DNA from: Anaerobiospirillum sp. NML120449
GTDB taxonomy: Bacteria > Pseudomonadota > Gammaproteobacteria > Enterobacterales > Succinivibrionaceae
Direction of reading: 5' to 3'
Length of the DNA stretch: 64,000 nt
NCBI RefSeq assembly: GCF_023051105.1
Contig: NZ_JALKIL010000003.1
Location: forward strand, 124,001-188,000
This document shows positions 49,701 to 55,980 of the stretch, piece after piece. The position numbers and the translations under genes are program-made. The notes under the pieces are model-generated. The model did not search any database, was not told where the DNA came from, and saw nothing but the letters and a program-made list of their open reading frames with translations. How positions within the stretch are numbered: the stretch's first letter is position 1; the number at the start of each line of letters is the position of its first letter.

Positions 49701-51038
49701 GTCACGGGCCATGGTCCTGTCATGGTTCTGGCCAGCATGGTCATTTGCAGCAACTTCCTTGCTGACAGTACTGTCAGTTACAGTACTGTGTTGTGCAGCT
49801 CTGTTTCCAGCAAAGCCCTCATTGAAACCTGACTCAGATGCTGGAGCCGACTCTTGAGACTGAGTGTGCACAGCTGTAGTGCTGCCTGATGCATGTCTTT
49901 CAGGCCATGCGTTGTCCTGCTGAGGACAGCTGGCACGTGACTGATCAATCCAGGACAGGGTCCTGCTTTTATGGGCCTGTTCAAACTCACTTACTGAAAT
50001 TACATGGCCAAATCTGGCTTCGCGGGCTGAAATCCTGCGGCCCTGCTCAGGTACCGGGCCGTCATAGGCATATTGATTAATGAGGGTAAAGTTTTCCTCT
50101 GCCGGATCAATAAAATCAGAGCCACTGCCCTCAGCTGCGGCCTTTGCAGCAGCGGCTTTGCTGGTCGACACTGATGCCGGACCACGGGATGAACTGCCTG
50201 TGCTGCCCTTGCCAAATCCAGTCCACTGCCTGGAAGTGCCTTTATCTGAGGAAAATGGTGATGATGAGGTCTGTAGACCAGCAAAAAGATCTCTCTGACC
50301 AGGCCATGAATCTGATGAATCACGGCCTGAACCTGAATATGAGGATACTGCAACCTGTGAGCTGCTTTCACTGGCATTAAAGCCCTTGCCACCGTAAGAG
50401 CTGCCGTAACTGCGGCTCTTTGAATAAGATGAACTGCCCGCACTTCCATATGAGCGGCTGCTGCCATAGCTGCCGCGATAGTCGCCACTGCCATAGCTGC
50501 CGCCATAGCCACCGCTGCCATAGCCGTTGCTGCCATAACCACCGGAGCTGCGAGTACGGCTACCTCCTGAACTGCCGTAGCTGGAACTGTAGCCTGAACT
50601 GTAGCCCGATCCCCTGCTCAGCGATGATTTTGATCCTGTACTGCTCTTGCGGGAGTAGCTGCCCGAAGCAGATGTGCTGCCGGACTTTGCATAAGAACTG
50701 CTGGTGCTCTTACGGCTGTAAGATGAACCTGTTCCCTTACGGCCCCGTCCTCTGGATGTGCCCTTTTTGCTGTACTTGCTATCCTCATTACTGTCAGTGT
50801 CAGCTGGTACCTTAGTCTCCTCTTTAGGAACAAAAAGCTTCCAGACCACTTTAACTCCCGAAGGAGCTGATTCCCTTACTTCACCATTACTGTCAGCACG
50901 ATCCTGCAGGGCTTTGAGAGCCGCCTCGGCAACAGGATCGCTCTGTGCTGCGCCTACGGTGCAGCTGCCCGGTCTTTCCTCAGGGGAAAGCAGGCCTGAC
51001 GCTTTATAGTCCTGACTTTCTTCAGACTTAACTGACAT
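43770..51038 (-). CDS. recD2: Giant RecD2-type helicase with about 1450-residue disordered N-terminus
   Basis: RecD2 is a 5'-3' superfamily 1B DNA helicase involved in repair. The family is usually 700-850 aa; this one is 2422. The core spans about residues 1455-2180. It opens with an OB-like start (LEGLVERVTYHSEESGYCILRI), then helix-hairpin-helix repeats (GIGPACARILVEAYG, LRGIGRKRVDRIV, IRGIGFKSADTIARSLG). Walker A GGPGVGKTT is near 1803, LCAPTGRAARRLSE follows, Walker B is LLVVDECSMVD, then LVGDVDQLPSVGPG and the C-terminal motif CYATTIHKSQGSEF with YTGVTRGKK. Residues 96-240 are a [G/S]Y[G/S] tract, residues 250-1450 are Ala/Gln/Gly/Ser/Pro-rich, and a collagen-like GPG stretch lies near 1400. 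The tail of about 240 residues is Ala/Ser-rich, with RKRRRR and an AT-hook-like KRKRGRP. The start ATG has no clear ribosome-binding site. Confidence 0.92.
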   Translation of the reverse strand: MSVKSEESQDYKASGLLSPEERPGSCTVGAAQSDPVAEAALKALQDRADSNGEVRESAPSGVKVVWKLFVPKEETKVPADTDSNEDSKYSKKGTSRGRGRKGTGSSYSRKSTSSSYAKSGSTSASGSYSRKSSTGSKSSLSRGSGYSSGYSSSYGSSGGSRTRSSGGYGSNGYGSGGYGGSYGSGDYRGSYGSSRSYGSAGSSSYSKSRSYGSSYGGKGFNASESSSQVAVSSYSGSGRDSSDSWPGQRDLFAGLQTSSSPFSSDKGTSRQWTGFGKGSTGSSSRGPASVSTSKAAAAKAAAEGSGSDFIDPAEENFTLINQYAYDGPVPEQGRRISAREARFGHVISVSEFEQAHKSRTLSWIDQSRASCPQQDNAWPERHASGSTTAVHTQSQESAPASESGFNEGFAGNRAAQHSTVTDSTVSKEVAANDHAGQNHDRTMARDSGCAGGGESAAAALHESDTFEYTPSRRADSRSKSIMGKRTGLAARIALREYGITKSRHVVTYRGGENTSEESDGFDIPDNDEKDQAQSAARLDHSDAGESGSARPQDQAAHAPAEQAHQADSSAISSTAMPAHAAGAAAHAPNAVPAHAAGLSGQAGSELPAQADNGPHGTAEMAMAGADGQSANLTNFGAGAGRYAKASGRKHGGSSARSERLQALSRGTRTGSAPPKQPDSNLLGGSYSMQSLPPRPAGRGAPEHMTAAAGVARPAGQAVHQFKTGISHNKTGGALQGTAGHGNGVRLPSQPMLSGIGRDDSDYQLPHEAQIQMAARAKSQAAAQTKAPAHSQAPYQHQEAAHSQESVQPAGHNQSRTAQPSQPQSWQHRPYQGEHDYETASNYGPAYPSAHNSIPAWGVTQSADPGKAVPLSGSVAQASGASQPLLQQVPQDHSYPHAQQHAGADGAPAFYQSSEVQVNAWHGPQQTADMQGTGAGAAVAAGTAISSAMSSQNGTSALRGSSRGNSGKDGFNPDLAIALASARSQLMPHKRKVRRSIGSAPVLPRAASLQSAQKPAAVPGQYGPAAAAAAQANGNGHSTATGAGNWSGNSYGQGQGSWSAPSGAGEHGQGDAPYYRGAPQPFAGPTQGAVPHGAAVRSQNAGYQDPSAQGAAVHSQEPGYQGAPASAMPLSSAAASGAPAEFQSRQQWQAQPPHGQNMPGQKLPGQLANTSMPNGQVPDYQGLPHACPAGVEQGSADESRWAGAAQDSTHTRGAEGSGSGHDYGAGTMGGAAPAAMQHAAFNQTAVSGFDKAGAPLPGGQAGAWGSAGPDGYHGAALDGGHAFGPESGFGAGFQGMPDTAMSAQGCNGQWHGDFAHADTAAASPFASSMGAAPGRYADSGRYSQPGMYRANEIAASHSMSAGSGMSGAPGMSAEQGWAYGAGMTGGPRMGGGPGMAGVPGKDGGPGVAGGPGMADHRGIGEPGMSGMGSWGGGSAPDEADASAWPEAASAVPGVVGEPGFYDREELEGLVERVTYHSEESGYCILRIKVKQLPDLITVTGQAASVTPGEYARARGVWVVDKDYGRQFRAEKLEIFPPNTLTGIEKYLGSGMVKGIGPACARILVEAYGEEVFDVIEKDPESMLELRGIGRKRVDRIVAGWSDQKVIRSIMVFLHSHGVSTSKSVRIFKRYGPDAIDKVTENPYCLARDIRGIGFKSADTIARSLGIGPHSEIRANAGVAWTLSEFSNDGHCCVPRWQLVKKAIELLQIPEDIIDNAIDHEIRTGELICANLPRKNSLYLAPLYRAEIRLAESLADLSEGFLPWPEIDPQRALPWVEYKLGITLAESQKEAVATALSSRLLVITGGPGVGKTTIIKSILTILSVKNIKISLCAPTGRAARRLSESSGYEATTIHRLLEVDPATMRFVRDSDNPLDCDLLVVDECSMVDIPMANSLLKAVPPHAAVILVGDVDQLPSVGPGAFLADVISSMCIPVIRLTEVFRQAATSWIIRIAHQINRGEMPDFPGKGVAGDCYFVTEEDLELINSTIVELVCQRLPRAYGFDPLREIQVLCPMNRSESGARALNLAIKAALNPANENNSVVRYGTTFSVGDKVMQIENNYDREVYNGDMGFVTGINFEDEEMTINFEGNEVVYPFTELDEVVLCYATTIHKSQGSEFPVVVMPVTMQHYMMLRRNLIYTGVTRGKKMVVMVGQKKALDLAIRDLRTEKRNSGLCDNIQKLLYEPDLVEIAFSSDSGPAGPDSSELIAAADAAAAAAAANEQSNGADSTFRQIVGGKRAGSKDAAEQPRKRRRRTADQISQEEAASASSATAGAASSSATAGAAAAPAASAAATSSGDDSSQKGSDGKSETGTAVRKARAGRKKAAASSANATAAAPGSAAGAGAAGTAASASPAAASESVLDWGGDADFAAAAAAAFAWGDSVEEFHKRQAAQTAQTAQTAPKRKRGRPAGSSKKIKAAESAQ

Positions 51039-51875
51039 GGTTTAGTAGCCAACACAAAACAAAGAATACAAAAGGCTTAATGTAGCACAAACAGCCCCTC
51101 CCTGACCCATCAGATCCCCTATAAGATTAAGACTCAGGTATGGCTGCTCATACCTGCCCGTCCTCCGGCACGGCCACATGCGTGACACCGGGGCTGACAC
51201 AGAGCAGTCATCCCCTTTGTCACAGCATGCCTCCATACAGGGATGATTAAGGTTATTACCGACATTGAGCAGGCCTGGAGCCGACTCTGGTCATGGCCAT
51301 GGTAACGGCAGCTAAGGTCCTGGTCATGGCTAAGCCTGGTCATGTTCGTGGTAATGCCAGCAAGGTCATGGTCATGGCTAAGCCAGGTCAGGGATATGGC
51401 AGAGCCAGGCTATGGCCATGGGCTGGCAGGATGATGGTCATGGCTGGACCAGTTTTAAGTATGCATCAGGCTTATGCAGGTTTTACGTCAATAAGCCAGC
51501 CGGACTGGAGTTCGTATGCCCGGGCAACATCCAGCACGGCAGTGAGAGCAGCTCCTCCCTGCATAAAAGCCTCGGCCCTGTCAGTCTGACCGGTCAGACA
51601 GAGATCAGTACTGCAGGTACTCCCGCCATGGCCTGTAATGCAAGGCAGTGCGCTGTCAGGTGAGCCAACATTGAAAGCTGGACTGACTGGTGCAGTTGAG
51701 CATACTGGGAATGTCATGGTGGATGTGGGCTGAGGTGTTGTGAGATGAGTGGGTCTCTTTTAACTCCTGCTTAACAACAAAGGTAGGCAGCAAAGCGTAA
51801 AGGTGCCTAAAGGGCATATTTACGGGATTTGTCGGGATATTTACTGTGCAGTGGTATCGATGGGGACTGTGATTT
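51039..51875. other. Divergent intergenic region
   Basis: About 0.84 kb. The 51285-51450 part contains GGTCATGGCTAAGCC/GGTCATGGCCATGG-type repeats (GGTCATGGC occurs several times). No gene is supported. The RecD2 promoter should lie near 51050-51150. Confidence 0.5.
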
Positions 51876-51894
51876 TTGCACATCAATTGTGCAA
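51876..51894. promoter_or_regulatory. NtrC-like dyad, distal site
   Basis: TTGCACATCAATTGTGCAA is a perfect dyad TTGCAC-N7-GTGCAA. It contains the NtrC consensus TGCAC-N7-GTGCA. Its centre is 61 bp from the proximal site, close to six helical turns. Confidence 0.65.
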
Positions 51895-51933
51895 TACTGA
51901 CACTTAGCGGGCCGTTATCAAGTTATTAAATCT

Positions 51934-51958
51934 GTTTTGCACCACATGCGTGCAAAAC
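51934..51958. promoter_or_regulatory. NtrC-like dyad, proximal site
   Basis: GTTTTGCAC and GTGCAAAAC flank CACATGC, giving a perfect 9+9 dyad with the same TTGCAC-N7-GTGCAA core as the distal site. It lies just upstream of a TATAAT at 51981-51986 and of a weak GG-N10-GC sigma54-like match at 51959-51972. Confidence 0.68.
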
Positions 51959-51980
51959 CGGCTGAAACTTAGCTACATGC

Positions 51981-51986
51981 TATAAT
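51981..51986 (+). promoter_or_regulatory. Candidate -10 box of the antiporter gene
   Basis: TATAAT lies 119 bases before the start codon. The expected -35 position has no consensus and abuts the proximal dyad, so an activator-dependent or repressed promoter is likely. Confidence 0.5.
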
Positions 51987-52050
51987 TGGGTGCATTTTCA
52001 GGGAGACAGATGCGTCCATATTTTGATAAATAAGGCAACTGCACTCCTTT

Positions 52051-52081
52051 GAGACACCTGAAGAGAGGTGCTCAGCTTTTT
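52051..52081 (+). terminator. Attenuator-like hairpin in the antiporter leader
   Basis: GAG-CACCT and AGGTG-CTC pair around GAAGAG with one bulged A, followed after three bases by TTTTT. It sits 24 bases upstream of the start codon, so it could control read-through or ribosome access. Confidence 0.5.
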
Positions 52082-52104
52082 GTCCTATATGCTTGAGGTC
52101 GATC

Positions 52105-53679
52105 ATGGAACCATATTACGCCGGTGCGCTGTCGATCCTGCCGCCAGTAATTGCGGTGGTGCTCGCACTGATTACCAAGGAAGTGTTCTCTTCCCTGCTT
52201 ATCGGTATTTTAACAGGCACCTTTATTTACACACTTGGCATGGGCCAGGACTTCCTGGTTATCTCTACAGTCCAGAATGCCTTCACAGTGATGGTTAATA
52301 AAGTTGACTTCAACATTGTTATCTTCTGCTCACTGCTGGGCTCACTGGTCTATGTAATAGCCATGGCTGGCGGCTCCCGCGCCTATGGCGACTGGGCTAC
52401 CCGCAAGATCAAGGGCAGAAAGAGCGCCCTGCTCTCCACCTCCATACTGGGTGCTTTCATCTTCATCGATGACTACTTCAACTGTCTGACTGTTGGTACC
52501 GTTATGCGTCCAATCTCAGACAAGTACCGTATCTCCCGCGCCAAGCTGGCATATATCATCGACTCCACTGCCGCACCTGTCTGTATTATTGCTCCTATCT
52601 CCTCATGGGCTGCAGCCGTAGGCTCCAACCTCAAGAGCACCGGTGCTTTCGAGTCTGAAATGCAGGCCTTCATATCTACCATTCCATGGAACTTCTACGC
52701 TCTGCTGTGTATCTCCATGGTTATTCTGGTAGCTCTGGGCAATTTTGACTTTGGCCAGATGCGTCGTGCCGAGCTCGATGCCATCAAGAACGGCTCCAGC
52801 GGTGTTTCCAGCAAAGAGCACGAGAACATCGACGTAGTAACTGACAAGGGTGGCGTTCTGGACATGGTTGTCCCAATTGTTGCCCTGATCATCTTTGCCA
52901 TTATGTCCCTGCTCTATGTGGGCGGCTACTGGGGTACTGATCCTGCCTATCACAACATTGGCGCTGCCTTTGGTAACACCAGCGCCGGTCCTGCTCTGGT
53001 GCTGGCTTCCTTCGGTGCCCTGATCGTTGCTTTCATCATGTTCGTAGGCCGTCGTCTCCTGACCTTAAAGCAGTTCATGAACGGCGTGCTCAAGGGCGTA
53101 CAGGCCATGATTCCAGCCAACCTGATCCTGGTAATGGCATGGACCATCTCCGGCGTCTGCCGTGACCTGCTTCAGACTCCGCTGTTCATCTCCGGCATCG
53201 TTGAGAATGACACCGGTGTTCTGGGCAACTTCCTGCCTGCCATCATCTTTGTAATTGCCGGCTTCCTCTCATTCTCCACCGGTACTGCATGGGGTACTTT
53301 CGGTATTCTCATCCCTATCGTGGTTGTAGTTGCTCAGGCCATTGACCCAAGCGGTGCCCTCATCACCATCACCCTGTCTGCCACCCTGGCCGGCTCTGTA
53401 TTTGGTGACCACTGCTCGCCAATATCGGATACGACCATTCTGTCCTCGGCAGGTTCGGGATGTGTCCACATTGAACACGTTGCCACCCAGCTGCCATTTG
53501 CCCTGATTGTTGCCTCCTCAGCATTCTGCGGCTACGTAGTGGCAGGCTTTACCGGCAATCTGTTCTTAAGCCTTGGCACCGGTTTTGTGGTAATGCTCGC
53601 TGTGCTCTCCTACCTGCACATGCGCAACCTCAAGCTTGAAACCTACGAGCAGCACGAAGCCGCCCAGGCAGCCAAATAA
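52105..53679 (+). CDS. NhaC-family Na+/H+ antiporter or sodium-coupled transporter
   Basis: This inner-membrane carrier has about a dozen hydrophobic segments in 524 aa. The start ATG at 52105 has GAGG seven bases upstream; a TTG four codons earlier is less likely. Family-typical segments are FIDDYFNCLTVGTVMRPISDKYRISRAKLAYIIDSTAAPVCIIAPISSWAA, GTAWGTFGILIP and GDHCSPISDTTILSSAGSGCVHIEHV. NhaC-family members exchange sodium for protons, but some homologues move amino acids or organic acids. The paired NtrC-like sites upstream would fit a nitrogen-linked substrate, though that is inference. The gene is monocistronic and closed by a strong terminator. Confidence 0.93.
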   Translation: MEPYYAGALSILPPVIAVVLALITKEVFSSLLIGILTGTFIYTLGMGQDFLVISTVQNAFTVMVNKVDFNIVIFCSLLGSLVYVIAMAGGSRAYGDWATRKIKGRKSALLSTSILGAFIFIDDYFNCLTVGTVMRPISDKYRISRAKLAYIIDSTAAPVCIIAPISSWAAAVGSNLKSTGAFESEMQAFISTIPWNFYALLCISMVILVALGNFDFGQMRRAELDAIKNGSSGVSSKEHENIDVVTDKGGVLDMVVPIVALIIFAIMSLLYVGGYWGTDPAYHNIGAAFGNTSAGPALVLASFGALIVAFIMFVGRRLLTLKQFMNGVLKGVQAMIPANLILVMAWTISGVCRDLLQTPLFISGIVENDTGVLGNFLPAIIFVIAGFLSFSTGTAWGTFGILIPIVVVVAQAIDPSGALITITLSATLAGSVFGDHCSPISDTTILSSAGSGCVHIEHVATQLPFALIVASSAFCGYVVAGFTGNLFLSLGTGFVVMLAVLSYLHMRNLKLETYEQHEAAQAAK

Positions 53680-53721
53680 CAGCCTCAGGGATTAACTCCT
53701 GCCGGACCACGGTCCAGCAGC

Positions 53722-53759
53722 AAAAAAGCCGGTTCGGTAACCCCGAACCGGCTTTTTTC
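53722..53759 (+). terminator. Terminator of the antiporter gene
   Basis: AAAAAAGCCGGTTCGG/CCGAACCGGCTTTTTT, with loop TAACC-type bases, is a near-perfect bidirectional terminator. Confidence 0.93.
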
Positions 53760-53843
53760 ATGCCTCAAATTTATCCCCGGCCTTCCCGGCCACTGGACTG
53801 CCACTCCTCACCGGCCCCTCGTCTGCCAGAAATGTCCGTCTGA

Positions 53844-53966
53844 CCGTCCGTACGCTGACTCAAGTACAACGATATCGGGACTACATTCGGATGGCAGCCC
53901 CGTCCGTACGCTGACTCAAGTACAACAACATCTGGACTACAGTCGGATGGCAGCCCCGTCCTGTAA
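53844..53966. repeat. 56-bp tandem repeat, two copies plus partial
   Basis: The unit starts CCGTCCGTACGCTGACTCAA and ends ATGGCAGC. Copies start at 53844 and 53900, and a truncated start lies at 53956. It is intergenic between the antiporter and the transposase gene. Confidence 0.85.
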
Positions 53967-54238
53967 GTGGACGCCAGCGTCCGGATACTGTACGCCTGAC
54001 GCCAGACTATCAAATGCAAGGAGCGACATCTCATGGCCTCAGCCTGCACATGTCAGACCGCTCCCAGCAATCCCTGCCCTTACAGACAATAAAGCCGGCT
54101 GTGACACTGGAACTTTATCAGCCACAGCTGGTGCTCAGGCACGATTAATACAGTGAATACGAACTATTCAATTTGATTACACATACTTTACCGATACAAT
54201 ATCATTAAATGTTATGCAGGCCAGTATGGAGGCTGTTT
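53967..54238. other. Spacer upstream of the transposase gene
   Basis: This stretch is AT-rich near 54150-54215. I looked for a terminal inverted repeat matching sequence after 55480 and found none that is convincing. Confidence 0.4.
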
Positions 54239-55480
54239 ATGGAGCAAAGCACTTCCGACTCATCCTTAGTTGAGCTGATTAATGTGATATATCACTCTAC
54301 CAATGAGCGCCAGAGAAGGATCATTCTTTCAGCCTTATCCAATCATATTGGAAGGGGCTCTCAGTCAATGATCTGCAAGGTCTCAGGCATCACCATGAAC
54401 ACTCTCACAAAGGGCAAAAAAGAGCTTAAGGAGCTGCAGAACAAGCCAGTTGATGAATGGCCAGACATGGTTCAACAGGTAAGAGATTCAGGTGCAGGAA
54501 GAAAATCCCTCCGTGCAGGCAATCCTGAGGTGTTTGCTGCAGTAAGTAAAATGCTTGATCCTGACACTAAAGGCAGTACTGCCAGTCCATTGATATGGAC
54601 CACAAAGAGCCTCAGAAATATTGCCAGTTCCCTAAAGGATACCGGGGTTAATATTTCACATGTATCTGCAGGAAGGATTCTTGAGGAGCTGGGATACGAC
54701 ATACAGGAGAATCCTAAGAGCACTACGCTTACTTCTTCCGATGCGGACAGAAACAGGCAATTTGTTCGCATAAATCGCTTTGCAAAGCGTTTTATGAAAC
54801 AGTGCCAGCCGGTCATTTCTGTTGCTGTAAGGAAAAAAGAAGAAAAGGAAAACGCTGGCAACTTCCAGAACAGGGGAACTCAAGGACATCACAAAGGTGA
54901 GCCTGACCTTGTTTTTGATCATGTTTTTTCTGAGTGGAAGGCCAGTCCTGATGGGATATATGATGACCATGCCAGTAAGGGATTTGCAAAAGCTGGCATA
55001 ACCGCTGACACAGCTGAGTTTGCGGTATCCGGCATCCTTCAATGGTGGACTCAGATGGGTAACCAGATGTACCCAAATGCATCCAGTCTGATGATTACAG
55101 CCGACAGCTGCGGAGGCAATATCAGCCAAAACAGCCTGTGGAAGGAGCAACTTCAGAAACTTGCAAATGAGACAGGGCTGAAGCTGTTTTTCTTCCAGTA
55201 TCCTGTGGGCACCTCAAAATGGCGCAAAATCGAGCATCGCATGGTCTCATCTATCACCATGAACCGGCGTGGACGTCCACTTGAAACAATTGAGGTAATC
55301 ATTGACCTGATTGCCAGCTGCTCCGGGGCAAAGAGTGTTAAGAGCGCAAGTCAGAAAGATGAAGCACTCTGCAAGAGCACCATCAGAGTTTCTGACCTGG
55401 ATCTTAAGGAAATAAATACCCGGAAAGCCTCATGGAAAGGTGACTGGTTTTACACCATAGCCCCAGACATCAGTCCTTGA
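54239..55480 (+). CDS. ISAzo13-type transposase, first catalytic Asp missing
   Basis: The protein is 413 aa; the ATG at 54239 has GGAGG upstream. Family segments in order are DSGAGRKSLRAGNPEV, DPDTKGSTASPLIWTTKSLRNIA, HVSAGRILEELGYDIQENPK, CQPVISV, NAGNFQNRG, KGEPDLVFDHVF, TADTAEFAVSGILQWW, SLMITADSCGGN, QKLANETGL, PVGTSKWRKIEHRMVSSI and NRRGRPLETIEVIIDLI, ending GDWFYTI. In intact family members, as I know them, the segment after QPVISV reads DTKKKE; here it reads AVRKKEEKE, so the first Asp of the DDE triad is lost and the loop is longer. The second Asp (ITAD) and the Glu (KIEHR) remain. The reading frame is intact, so it is a recent or domesticated relic rather than a shredded pseudogene. 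Confidence 0.93.
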   Translation: MEQSTSDSSLVELINVIYHSTNERQRRIILSALSNHIGRGSQSMICKVSGITMNTLTKGKKELKELQNKPVDEWPDMVQQVRDSGAGRKSLRAGNPEVFAAVSKMLDPDTKGSTASPLIWTTKSLRNIASSLKDTGVNISHVSAGRILEELGYDIQENPKSTTLTSSDADRNRQFVRINRFAKRFMKQCQPVISVAVRKKEEKENAGNFQNRGTQGHHKGEPDLVFDHVFSEWKASPDGIYDDHASKGFAKAGITADTAEFAVSGILQWWTQMGNQMYPNASSLMITADSCGGNISQNSLWKEQLQKLANETGLKLFFFQYPVGTSKWRKIEHRMVSSITMNRRGRPLETIEVIIDLIASCSGAKSVKSASQKDEALCKSTIRVSDLDLKEINTRKASWKGDWFYTIAPDISP

Positions 55481-55620
55481 TTCGTAATCAACTGTTCAGA
55501 GCTCATTGCATTCACGCCCTGATAACATTACTGCTTCCATACCCGTCCTGACCATAATGCTCCCCGCAGTGTCGTCATCAGCAAATCTCACAGTGGAGCC
55601 ATTGCATCGTACTGCATGCC

Positions 55621-55740
55621 ATGACGCGACCGGGCCTGAACAGCAATGAAATGACGCGACCGGACCTGAACGGCAATGAAATGGCGCGACCGGCCCTGAA
55701 CGGCAATGAAATGACGCGACCGGGCCTGAACGGCAATAAC
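55621..55740. repeat. 30-bp tandem repeat, four copies
   Basis: The unit starts ATGACGCGACCGGGCCTGAA and continues CGGCAATGAA. Copies start at 55621, 55651, 55681 and 55711 with 1-3 differences each. There are no spacers, so it is not CRISPR. Confidence 0.9.
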
Positions 55741-55790
55741 ATGGCGCAGCGAAGCATTGCCTGTACGGTTATTACAAAGCAAAACATGCC

Positions 55791-55822
55791 TTAAGAACCT
55801 GAGAGCTTTGAAGCTCCTGCAG
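55791..55822. repeat. Dispersed 32-bp element, copy 2
   Basis: This copy matches 28555-28586 (TTAAGnnCCTGAGAGCTTTG then nnGCTCCTGCAG). It folds through GAGCTT/AAGCTC here. Confidence 0.6.
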
Positions 55823-55980
55823 CCCGGATGTTCTATGACTCAGCTGCACTGCCAGACAGTAACGGGGATAACTGCAACAATAACACTTTATAAAACGTTT
55901 AATATAACTCAGTCTGGTTGCCGCATAACACTGGCAGCCCAAAGTCAGCTCAAAGTCAGCTCCGCCCACTGTTGCCCGGC

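Larger units (their letters stand above)
55481..55980. other. Intergenic region with 30-bp tandem repeats
   Basis: This 500-bp stretch holds a small dyad TTGATTCGTAATCAA at 55477-55491 overlapping the transposase stop. It also holds the 30-bp array and the second copy of the dispersed 32-bp element. No gene is supported. Confidence 0.55.

Noticed and set aside
55588-55782. Small minus-strand frame with HFIAVQ repeats
   Set aside because: It is produced by the 30-bp tandem repeat and lacks a ribosome-binding site and any non-repeat conserved part.
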